DNA of 64,000 nt from Antilocapra americana (taxonomy: Eukaryota; Chordata; Mammalia; Artiodactyla; Antilocapridae). The DNA lies in assembly GCA_007570785.1 (NCBI GenBank), contig ML660777.1, positions 10,248,243 to 10,312,242 on the forward strand, written 5' to 3'. The translations under genes and the position numbers were made by a program. The notes under the pieces were generated by a model. That model was given only the letters and a program-made list of their open reading frames with translations, was not told the origin of the DNA and did no database searches. Positions 32,794-42,522 of the stretch are shown one piece after another; position 1 is the stretch's first letter, and every line of letters starts with the position of its first letter.

Positions 32794-35629
32794 GTCCTGA
32801 CATTTTGCTCCAGGAAAGAACAAGTGAAATAAAGCCTGAAAAGGTGCAGTGGAGAAAAGAGGCAGTGTTGAGTTTTGAAATGATGTGTGTCTGAGAGGCA
32901 GGGCCTGCTCGGAAGCTGGGTGCGGGTGGCTGCCTGGCCAAGGCCCCCTCTCACCCTCCCCCAGACAGAATCACAACCACAGATGCCCAAGAGGAACAAT
33001 TTCATACTGAAACTTCTTTGCTCTTGAAAACTTCATTCAGCTATCTTTCAGTTTAGTTCACTCTGAGCCACACGGCTCAGGCAGCAGAAAAGTGAGGAAA
33101 CCCTGAGGATGTGTTTTGCACCAGGTGATTCAAATCAGTGTCTCAGAATACATAAGTTTCTATCCTGGAAATTGTTCTTCAAGTACTGTCACAGCTTTGC
33201 AAAGTCCTTTCTAAAACCCTCACTACACTTGACAGAGAAACAGATTTTTGCTTTCTTTCTCTTTCTCATAGAATGTGCTGGTTTAGTTTCTCTGTTCTCT
33301 GATATTAGCACAACCCCAAACCTAGACAACTTAGGGAATGCAACACTTTCGATCATTATTCAGAGAATCTTTTCTCTCCTCCTTTCTCAAAATAGCACTG
33401 CTCTGAGCTCTCTCTCTCAAGAGCATCTACCTTCTCCTGGGAACTTTCTGTTCCTCATGGTAAATGGTCTGTAGGAACCTGCCCAGTCTTGCTTCATAAT
33501 ATGTCTACATCACTTAGGAATTCAAAACTAGTGCATCCTAAGCAAGGTTCACATTCTAATTGTTTCACAGATAGAACACCAAGAACAGAGTTGGGTTCTT
33601 GGAGATATTTTCCAGCTTGGTATTTCCTCCTTCAATATAAAATTTATAAGAAGAACTACTTTCAAAATGCATTTTTTTTCAGACTTCTGGATTGTGTGTC
33701 AATGAATGAATATACTGTAGAACAACCAGGTGCAGAAAATATAGCCAATAAATTCAGAAGGAAATGAGTGGTTCAGCCGAGGAAATTATCACCTGGTGAT
33801 AATATAGAAAGAATAGGAAAACGGGCTCAATACTGTCCTCTAGAATAAGAATACTACTGTTCAATGATTGCAGAAATTTTACCAAGTGCAAGGTTTCCAG
33901 GTAACTATGCCTGAGGGCAAGATCAGTCAGTCATTCAATGGATAGATCTCATATTGTAGTGACCAGAGCCTTGCAACCCAGCTCTGCCCCCCTTCCCCAG
34001 GCTCCTTCCTGTCACATCCCCTTCCTGTCACAGATCATCTCACATAATCCCAGCCAGGCTGGCCTCAGGTTTCCAAACACTCAGCCAAAACTGGATTTGG
34101 CTCCTAATTGCTTTTTTCCCTTTCCTTTTGTACTTTTGAAATTGAACTTCCCAAGGAGGTAGCTCCTGGAGATGAAATTCATGGAAAGAAAATATTAATC
34201 TATAAGATCCCATATGTAACAGGGGATTTTGGTGGCTGAGCAGAGGCCCTTCACCTCTCTCTACTCCCTCTCCTTATCCTTTATCTGTTATCAGCCAGGT
34301 ACACATGTGAGATTTCATTTTGTAATTCAGGTTGGAGGAAAACGACTTTGGGGGATAAGATTTGGTTGGAGGGGATAAGATGTGAGACTTCTGGCAAGGG
34401 GCAATGGCTAGCATCGAAGATTTGGGAGAGCTGGGCACAAGCAGAGAGCAGCTCGGGGGGCCAGGTAAGCCGTGTGGCATGGAGTGAGAGCTGCGGTGTG
34501 GGGCAAGGGTTCCTGAACCACGGAGAGCAGCACCTGATGACTTTTAGGGGCTCTTCCAATTCCAAGAGTTTCCTTTGATATTGAGATTTCTTAGTAATTT
34601 GATAGTTTATGTTATTAAAAACACATTGCCATAAGGTAATACTTCATTATATTTTTCTTCTTGCCACAGTGTCTTACAGATTTTAAATAGGGATTGCTTG
34701 AGGAAGAATAAAAAAGAATCCATTTTACTTGGACTAGCAACCGAAAATGCTCTGCATCCCAAGTTGCTGGTATCCTTTACACAGCACAGCTGTGCTTAGA
34801 CTCTATGTGCCTGCATTCTCCATCTTAATTGAAAGCTGCTCATTGCTCACATTCAGAGGGTGGAGCAGGTCTCCAGAATGGGCCATGGAGAGCTAGTAAC
34901 ATCCTGGTACCCATCATGGGGTTCCCACCACTGCACAGGAAACTGTGCAAATTCTTGGTTGAGTTATGCTACAGAAGAATGGTTCCCACGGACAGACTGT
35001 GGACTTTTGCAGGTCTGGTTGGACCAACTGACATTTATCATGAGTGAAATGAGGAAAAGAACAAGGCAGTGATTTTTTTCTTGATGTTAATTTTGTCAAA
35101 AGCTCTCCTTTATTTGAATCATGCTCTTCCCAGTTTCAGATGTTAAAAATGTTGTTTCATTTCAGATACAATGGTGAGACTAAATTGACAGGGTCTTTTG
35201 TTTGTCTGTAATGCCTGTACATGACAAAATAAAACCCTGCCATTCTCTAATGCTTTGTTTTTGAGATTTCACAAGTCCAGAGATAGTTGCCAACCAGACT
35301 TTCGAGGATCGAGTCTTAAAGTTCACATTTCTGTTGAACCCTGGGCTGTGAGCTGGTCACTGACAACTTTGGGAAGTCCTTCTGATGCCTTTAGTACTTT
35401 GTTAAAAATAAAAATGTTAAGCTGTGATATCCCTCATCCCTCCAAAGCATTATTTTCACTTAACTGTGTTTTTCAGTGTTTTTCATTCTGGAGGAAAAAA
35501 AAAAGTGGGGTGAGGGGGCTCCTCTAGAGCTCTTGTAGGAAGTTAAGCTGATGAGAATGTTGAGTCCATAGCTGCACTCACGGTCCATGTGAAATAAATC
35601 GTGAGGAAGAGGAGCCCCTGGCATGCAAC
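32789..35629. other. Intergenic, no gene or repeat recognised
   Basis: The longest repeat-poor stretch of the window begins here. The + frame at 33109-33474 is open for 121 codons but hydrophobic, low in charged residues and without a domain, and the local sequence is A/T-rich. I do not call it a gene. AATAAA occurs at 35229 but no transcript unit is evident. Confidence 0.5.
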
Positions 35630-35632
35630 CAG

Positions 35633-36127
35633 ATGAAACAAGGAGTGGCCCTTAGGGAGTGGGACCCTCGGCGTCATTGGATAGGCGGACGGCTGCAGGG
35701 GATTGGGTCACTCGCCCAGCGCTGGGAAGCGCCTCTCTCCAAGCTACAGGCTTTACCTGTCTGGTGGCTCAGGGAGCCTGGGGCGCTGGCTGAGGATCCT
35801 GGTCTAACCATCAGCACCCAGTCTACCAAGAGAAAACCTGAACTAAGATCAAGCAAAGCCAGAGCAAGAAGAACCCAAATACTGTTTGCTATCCACAGCG
35901 TGGGAGACCTGGGGGAGATGATGTGGGATTTTCCCTTGAGTGAGTGGCATTGTCAGTATGGACTGTTGGGGGTGGGAGTAATGGAAGAGGGATGGAGAAA
36001 CATTTGCTCAGCTCCCTTCCCCACTGATTACAGATTGGTCCTTTGGGACAAGAATTCTGAGTTTCTGGGTGGTGATGGCAGGAACCTCAAGAAATTCGCT
36101 TGGTGCTTGATTCCTCAGCATCAATAG
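35633..36127 (+). other. 164-codon ORF of unknown status next to a CpG cluster
   Basis: An ATG-to-stop frame of 164 codons whose start lies in a local CpG cluster. The product would be Arg/Trp-rich at the N-terminus (residues 1-60), with no signal peptide, membrane span or domain that I know. I see no repeat family that explains the frame. The 3' half reads like ordinary non-coding sequence. It could be a chance ORF in GC-rich DNA or the first exon of an unannotated transcript; I favour chance. Confidence 0.2.
35660..35800. promoter_or_regulatory. Orphan CpG cluster with two inverted CCAAT boxes
   Basis: At least eight CpG fall between 35669 and 35785 (seven of them within about 65 bases), against a CpG-poor background. 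ATTGG, the inverted CCAAT box, occurs at 35676-35680 and 35702-35706, with GGCGG at 35684. This is the composition of a small TATA-less promoter or an enhancer. There is no assigned transcript. Confidence 0.35.
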
Positions 36128-37129
36128 GAAAGCCAAGGAAGGAGGCAAAGAGTACGTGGTGCTGGCATGAGACAAGTGCTATGTGCAGTTTGGCTGCTTA
36201 CAGTCCAGGTTATGTGTGGAGATGTGGAAACCATGCCCAAAGACCTCAGAAACAAGGAAGGTGGATGTGGCACCTAAGTGTGTGATACATCACACACCTT
36301 GCACCACTCAGATTCAATTGTGCTCTCTGTGTGTCCAACACCCATAACTAAAATTGCCTTCATTTTTGTGAGAATAAGGTTTTGTCACTTACTTATTCAA
36401 GAGAGAAAGTGTAAGTTCAGTCACAGAATCTGTTTCAAGGTAGTAGCCAGTTATATCTTTGAAAAAACCAAAGCGAGAGGATTAGTAAAACAAACTATAG
36501 TTCCCACTGTAGCTAATCCAATAGGCATAACTGACTTTCATTGTCTCCTTGTTTCACCATCCATTCTAGAATTCTCTTTTACTCAACCATCACTGAGCTG
36601 GCTTCAATGATTTGCCTGATGGCTGACTCAGGTTTTCCTTGTCTAGTGATGTTATCTTGCTTTTATTTGGGGGATAATAGCTGCAGTTGCCCATTTATCA
36701 TTCTCGCTGGGCAAGGAGTCACCACGAGGTGCCCCAGTATATCTCTTAGATTCTAAATGTACTCTTCTCTGACCCATTGTATAGGAAAAAAGTCACAGAA
36801 CTTCATGTGAATCATTGGCACTTACTTCCATGGTAGTGTAAACACACGGCTGCTAGTCCACTGGTGGATGGTGATCTGGTGGTAGTTACAACTGCGAGTT
36901 CAATGGAACATTTTTCATGTCCTCTGGCTGATAGTTTCTCCCGAAGAATTTAGATTTTTAACCAGCAGAGTCAAAGGCTTCATGGGAAGCATAGATTCTG
37001 CTAGTGGGATACTGGGAGAGATGGCAAGAAGGCCCACCTCTATTTGTGCTATTGGGTTTCAGGACCCGTGTAGTCTAGCTATTAGAGACACACTCTGTCC
37101 ACCCATGTTGTCAAAAATGGGTTATTTCA
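36128..37129. other. Intergenic, unclassified
   Basis: No gene. The text at 36760-37070 and 37640-38350 may belong to one decayed element interrupted by the L1 at 37130, but I cannot name a family. Confidence 0.4.
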
Positions 37130-37425
37130 TTATTTTTTCTAACTGAGTAATATTCCATTGTGCATATACACCACATCTTCTTTATCCAGTCACCTGCTGA
37201 TGGACATTTAGGTTGTTTCCATGTCTTGGCTATTGTAAATATTACTACTATGAACACTGAGGTGCAGATGTCTTTTCAAATTAGAGTTTTTGCCTGATAT
37301 ATGCCCAGGAGTGGGATTTCTGGATCATATGGCAACTCTATTTTTAGCTTTTTAAGGAAACTCATACTGTTTTCCATAGTGGCTATAGCAATTTACATTC
37401 CCAACAGTGTAAGAGGGTTCCCATT
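37130..37425 (-). mobile_element. L1 ORF2 3' fragment
   Basis: Reverse complement of the ORF2 end: 'gagtaatattccattgtgcatatacaccacatcttctttatccag', 'ggttgtttccatgtcttggctattgtaaat', 'gtgggatttctggatcatatgg', 'cattcccaacagtgtaagag'. Only about 300 bases remain. Confidence 0.88.
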
Positions 37426-39016
37426 AAGAGAACATTCTTTATATTTTTATATATATTTTACAACTTTGTATTGATATTTAAAACATAATTGATATGGTCA
37501 CATCTTTTATAAGGATTTATATTCATATAACATTTGTGAGCTTATTTTTACAATTTCGTAATGATATTTTTTTAATGATTGATATATTCAGAGTCTTTAT
37601 AATGATTCCTATTGGTATAATACTTATTGACATAAAATTATAATGAGAACTATCAGGCAGTTTCTCCTCATTTGTTTGAGAGAGGAGGAGTGACTGCTCA
37701 TCTATTCTTTGGTAACCCTTGTATGTCCTGATCCTACTGTTGTCAGGTCACCCTGGGAGGAAGGCTTTGGTGTCAGCTGAACTGGCTGTGTCACACTGGT
37801 TCTTTTGAGTGCTAGCCTCACATGACCACTGTCCCCAAGAGCTTCAGCTGAGTGGCAGGATGCCAGTTTGGTCCCACTCCATACTTGTCAGTAAAGACTA
37901 ACTTTTGTGGTGAAAATAAACACGGTGTAGAGTACATTCAGCACACATTCTGGTTTATCTTGTCAAATCTCTGGGCATCTGATGCAAGCCTTGAAACATC
38001 CATCCTCCCAACAGAATTGGCTCCTTTACTGAATAATGCCAAGGGTCAGCCACTCTCCTTCAGCCCTTTTGTATGGAACAGTCTTACCTGTCTACTGCAT
38101 CTTCAGCCTCATGGTTGCATAAGAAAAGAGACATATGACTGCGATTAATTGGGACAAGGATTTCAGCCAAATTTTCTTCAATTCAGCCACAGACTCACCC
38201 TCAAAAATGATGGTAGTGGGCTGCCTTATAAATGGCTGGTTCAAAACTCTGCCTTTTATGGTAGAGTTTTGATAATACAGAAACATGTCAAACTATTCCA
38301 GGGACTATGTATCCCATCGCTTTTCTTCACAGGGTTAATCTTATAACAATCAAATTAATCCTTAAATAATGATGCTTTGGCACTTTCAATGAAAGCAAGA
38401 TCAGTTCCCCAAAGTTTTCTAATCGGTTCTTTTTTTGTATGTGGATGATGCCCAAGTGCATTATTGTTAAATGAACCCATCTGTATGTAGTTCTTAAAAT
38501 AATATAATGGCTGCCTACTCCAATGATTCATTTTTCCTATAAAAGGCAGCTTTTACAAATGTGTAATTCATTTTAATGGCTTATTAACGACTTGGGTTCC
38601 TTAGGCAGTTTCTCTAATCATTATTTAAGCACTTAGGCACTGGTCAGTCTGGTACCATATACAATTAAAGATGTTTAAAACTTCTAGTGGAAGTGAGGCA
38701 ATGAATTCTAGGTTATAATGTAATCGATGTCTTAGTACATCAGCATCCAACATTATTCTTCCAAGATCATCGTCTACTCTGTATTGAGCAAAACTCTCAT
38801 TCCGTGTGTGATAAGTGAGTTAGTGAGAAGGTTTCACATCAATGGGATGCTACTTGCTACTCCACTAGCCGGCATCCACCAGTCATTGTTGGTTGATCTG
38901 ATGCTCTTTCCAGATGAACCAGATATGCCTTCAGAATCCTTCCCCAAAGATGCTCTGAGGCAGCCACCAACCAGCAGAGTTGGCATGCGAGATTCATTTT
39001 GTAATAGATTCACACT
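37426..39016. other. Intergenic, unclassified
   Basis: A very A/T-rich block (37430-37650) and then about 1.4 kb of unassigned sequence. The 98-codon frame at 37852-38148 and the 113-codon frame at 38784-39125 (which runs into a SINE) show no domain. Confidence 0.5.
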
Positions 39017-39020
39017 ATTA

Positions 39021-39569
39021 TGTTATGGGAGAAGGAAATGGCAACCCACTCCAGTATTCTTGCCTGGAGAATCCCATGGACAGAGGAGCCTGGCAGGCTA
39101 TGGTCCAAGAGTTGGACACAGCTGAAGGACTTAGCACAGCACATTATGTTATGGCCTGAATTGTCTCCCTGGAAAATTCATATATTTAAGTCCTAACTGC
39201 CAGGCCCTCAGAATGACACTGATTTGGAGACAGGGTCTTTAATGAGGCAAGTAAGCTAGAATGAGGTCATCAGGGATGCCCTTAAGCCAGTGACTGTTGT
39301 CCTTATAAGAAGAAATTTGGACACAGATATGTACCAAGGGAAGATGATGGGAAGATAGAGGCATGATGAGAGATAAGACAGTCATTTACCAGCCAAGGAG
39401 AGAGGCTTGGGACACAGCCTTCCTTATGAACCCTAGAAGAAACCAATCATTGTTGACACCTTGGTCTCAGACTTCTAGACTCCAGAACTGTGAGAAAATA
39501 AATTTATGTTGTTTAAGCCACCACCCAATGTGTGGTTCTTTGTTACTGCTGCCCTAGCAAATGATTACA
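39021..39569 (+). mobile_element. MLT1/MST-type solo LTR (ERVL-MaLR), split by a Bov-A
   Basis: A solo LTR with TG start (TGTTATGGCCTGAATTG) and CA end ('caaatgattaca'). Typical phrases are 'aattcatatatttaagtccta', 'ttggagacagggtctttaa', 'ccttataagaagaa', and the polyadenylation part 'ctccagaactgtgagaaaataaatttatgttgtttaagccacc'. The first eight bases lie at 39021-39028 and the rest at 39155-39569, with a Bov-A insertion between. No internal retroviral sequence accompanies it. Confidence 0.85.
39029..39142 (+). mobile_element. Bov-A SINE (3' half) with 12-bp TSD
   Basis: 114 bases from 'gagaaggaaatggcaacccactcc' to 'gaaggacttagcacagcac'. ATTATGTTATGG occurs at 39017-39028 and 39143-39154; the duplicated site includes the LTR start, so the SINE landed eight bases inside the LTR. 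Confidence 0.92.
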
Positions 39570-39870
39570 AGTCTCATGAAAAGAAAAAAATAGAGAAGTA
39601 AAATGGTGAAAGTAATTAAGAAACTTCTTGACTTCTATAATAACAGAGTGGAATCCTTTGCAATTTTTTAATATTCACACTTAAGTTAATATTATTCCTC
39701 TAGGTTGAATTATACCCCAATATTTTCTGGCTTGTGGGAGTTAGTTCCAAAACCATAGTGTAAGGCCTCTGTAAAAAGGAACAAAGTTTTATGTGCATTA
39801 TAAAATACTAAAACAGACCTGGAAGTCAGAGTTGAATTTATAACACGAGCCTAAAAACATGAAACGGCTC
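39570..39870. other. Spacer between two LTRs, no gene
   Basis: About 300 bases between two solo LTRs. No gag, pol or env similarity can be read in it. Confidence 0.5.
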
Positions 39871-40396
39871 TGTGGTAAATGGAATAATGGTCTCCAAAGA
39901 TGTCCATGTCCTAATTGCCAGAACCTGTCACTCCTGTCACTACATTACATTACATGGAAAATGAGAATGAAGATTTTAGTTGGAATTATGATTGCTAATT
40001 GACTGATCTTAAAATGGGGGAGATTATCATGGATTATTTGGGTGGGTCCAATATAATCACAAGGATCCTTAAAAGTGGAAGAGGGAAGCAGAAGAGGAAA
40101 TCAGAGTGATTCAACATGAAAAAGCTAGACTTACCATTTCTGGCCTTGAAAATGGAGGGAGTGGGGCCCACGAGCCAAGGTTTGCAAGCAGACTCTAGAA
40201 GCTGGAAAAGGCAAGGAAATGGATTCTCTCTCAGACTTTCCAGACAAGAGTGTAGCCCTGCCAACACCTTAATTTTAACCCAGGAAGACCCACTTCAGAC
40301 ATCTGACCTACAGAGCTGTAAGATAATACAGCTGCATTGCTTTTCAGCCACTAAATCTGAGGTAATCTGTTATGGCAGCAATGGGAAACTAGTAAA
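39871..40396 (+). mobile_element. Second ERVL/MaLR-type solo LTR
   Basis: TG start ('tgtggtaaatggaataatgg'), 'catgtcctaattgccagaacctgt', 'gggggagattatcatggattatttgggtgggtccaatataatcacaag', 'gaagctggaaaaggcaaggaaatggattctc', and a polyadenylation part 'gagctgtaagataatacag'. A different subfamily from the LTR at 39.02 kb. Subfamily name uncertain; no open retroviral frame. Confidence 0.75.
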
Positions 40397-40519
40397 AGCT
40401 CCAGTAACTGATGAAATATACTTCCAATGCTAATTTTAGAAAGATGGTTTTGAAAAGGGTTTGCTCTTGGAATAGTGGCTGCTCTTGTTTCATTTTTGAA
40501 GTAGGAGTGTCATGGATTA

Positions 40520-41290
40520 TCTGCCCCTTATCTATATCTTCCGACTTTGCTCTCCGACCTTTCCCTCGAATCCTCTACTTTTCATTCCTCCATACTAAGA
40601 ACACCAGCACCAGTGTCTCATTTCCTTGTTTTAATGTATCACCTTTATCCAGTCACCCACACATAAAGCTCCAAGGGCCACTTGGACTCCTGCCTCTTCT
40701 TCCCCTCTTTCCATCTCATTAGATTTCACATCCTACCTGTTATGTTTCTCTCACTTGTTCCTTCCTACCTTCCCAATTCTGCACTCAACCCTTGATTCCT
40801 CTTGCCTTTCCAAGTTACCTAACTGACGTCATGACCTTCAGTGCCTACGCATGCCAATCTTCTTCCCCTACTTTTGCTGGAATAATCTTACCATTCAGGT
40901 CTAATAATCTCTTTTCCTCAAGGTTGTTTTCAAGACCTTCTACAGGGAGGCCCCAGCCTCTCACTGTAGTATTACCTGTACCATCACTCATTAATCCACC
41001 CACACCTGTGCTAGAAGCCAGAGCAGGGGTTCTCAACTGTGATGCACAGGACGGTCACAGAGGAGCTTTTAGAAAACACTGATTCCCTGGCCCAATTAAT
41101 CAGAATCTCTAGGCCTCAGGCTGTGTCTGCCATAAAGTCTACAAAATCATTATCGATGTCTGTATTTTTCTTTCTCTGATTGATTGTAAACTTCTTATGG
41201 GCATTGAGTGTATTTGCATCATTTTGGTATGAAAACCCTGAAGCCCAGCATAATGCTCATATGTTGCTCTTCAGTTGAACAGAATCCCAG
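40520..41290 (+). mobile_element. Probable L2 LINE, split by MER5A
   Basis: Pyrimidine-rich text that resembles LINE-2 in + orientation and, after the MER5A, a typical L2 3' end ('gattgtaaacttcttatgggcattgagtg', 'gaagcccagcataatgctcat'). Confidence 0.5.
41024..41130 (-). mobile_element. MER5A fragment (hAT-Charlie)
   Basis: Begins with the terminal CAGGGGTTCTCAACTGTG, followed by 'cagaggagcttttagaaaacactgattccctggcccaattaatcagaatctct'. Only one end is preserved. Orientation is relative to the usual consensus and tentative. Confidence 0.75.
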
Positions 41291-41634
41291 GTCTTTTGAC
41301 GCAGCAGTCTAAAGATCGGACCCTAAGAGCTGTGACTTTATCTTTTGCCATTTCTCAAACATCTGATATCTAATGAATTCCAAGAATTCAGTACTCCTGA
41401 AGTTCTTTAACAAGTTTCTCTCCAGCTGGTCTCATGATTAGGAACCAGAAGATCCAACTATAAAGATCCTTACAAGTTATATCATTTAAAAATAATTTTT
41501 ACAGTGTCTTCTTGGACATTAATATAATTGTAATCCTAGAAGCCAGGGCCTCCATGGAATAATAGGAAATGACCAGGGATGCAAAATTTGCTTGTGGATA
41601 GATTACTTCGAATGTAGAGTAGCACGTCTATCTG
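41291..41634. other. Intergenic, no gene seen
   Basis: Nothing recognised. Confidence 0.5.
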
Positions 41635-41842
41635 AGGCTTCCCAGATGGCCCAGGGGTAAGTAACCCTCCTGCCAATGCAGGAGATGCGGGTTTGGTTCC
41701 TGGGTTGGGAGGATCCCCTGGAGAAGGAAATGGCAATCCACTCCAACATTCTTGCCTGGAAAATTCCATGGACAGAGGAGCCTGGCAGGGTCGAGTCCAT
41801 GGGGTTGCAAGGAGTTGGATTTGACTGAGTGACTACACACAC
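41635..41842 (+). mobile_element. Bov-tA SINE
   Basis: Forward copy from 'aggcttcccagatggcccagg' to 'gactgagtgactacacac'; a near-identical 'cacgtct.t' word on both sides is the likely target-site duplication. Confidence 0.92.
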
Positions 41843-42308
41843 ACGTCTGTTTGTACGGCTTTTCATGTAACTTTCATAGATATTCAGCGGAACATTGCAA
41901 TTAGCATTTCCTGGTTTATTTCCCAGCAGTGTTGGAATACTGAAGAAGCCCTCTGTTAACAAACTCGTATTTAAGGGTTAATTGCACTTCAGAAGGCTGT
42001 GATGGGGGCTCAATAAGATAGCGCATATAAAGGAGATGGTCCCCCTTCATTATCCAATACACAGATCTGCTATTACTAGTAGCAGTAATTCTTATCTCCT
42101 GAACACTCAGTGCAAGCCAGCAGCTTTTACTTATAATTTACTGTGGAAACAGAACCATAAGTGAGAACTCTGTCTTGTCCTGCTCCACATCTATAAATAT
42201 GTCTGCACCTGCCCCCAAACTTTCTCTTTCAGCAGGTAAACTGTGTCCTTCTGTGCCCCAGAGCCCCACCCTTTCTCCTTAGTCAGGAAATAGACTCCAT
42301 TTATCATC
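41843..42308. other. Intergenic, no gene seen
   Basis: Nothing recognised. Confidence 0.5.
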
Positions 42309-42522
42309 AATTCCTCGGTGGGTCAGTGGTAAAGAATCCTCTTGCCAATGCAGGAGACTCACATTCGATCGATGGGTTGGGAAGATCCCTGGAGTAGGAA
42401 ACAGCAACCCACTCTAGTATTCTTGCCTGGAAAATCCCATGGAAAGAGGAGCCTGGTGGGCTATAGTCTGTGGGGTTGCAAAAGAGTCAGACACAGCCTA
42501 GAGACTAAACAACAACAACAAC
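42309..42522 (+). mobile_element. Bov-tA SINE with CAA tail
   Basis: Forward copy from 'aattcctcggtgggtcagtggtaaag' to 'gagactaaacaacaacaacaac'; the tail is a short CAA microsatellite. Confidence 0.9.

Noticed and set aside
33109..33474. 121-codon plus-strand ORF
   Set aside because: A/T-rich low-complexity hydrophobic translation with no domain, no splice context and no promoter; length is within chance for the window size.
39021..40396. A provirus between the two LTRs at 39.0 and 39.9 kb
   Set aside because: The two LTRs belong to different subfamilies and the 300-base spacer has no gag, pol or env similarity; they are independent solo LTRs.
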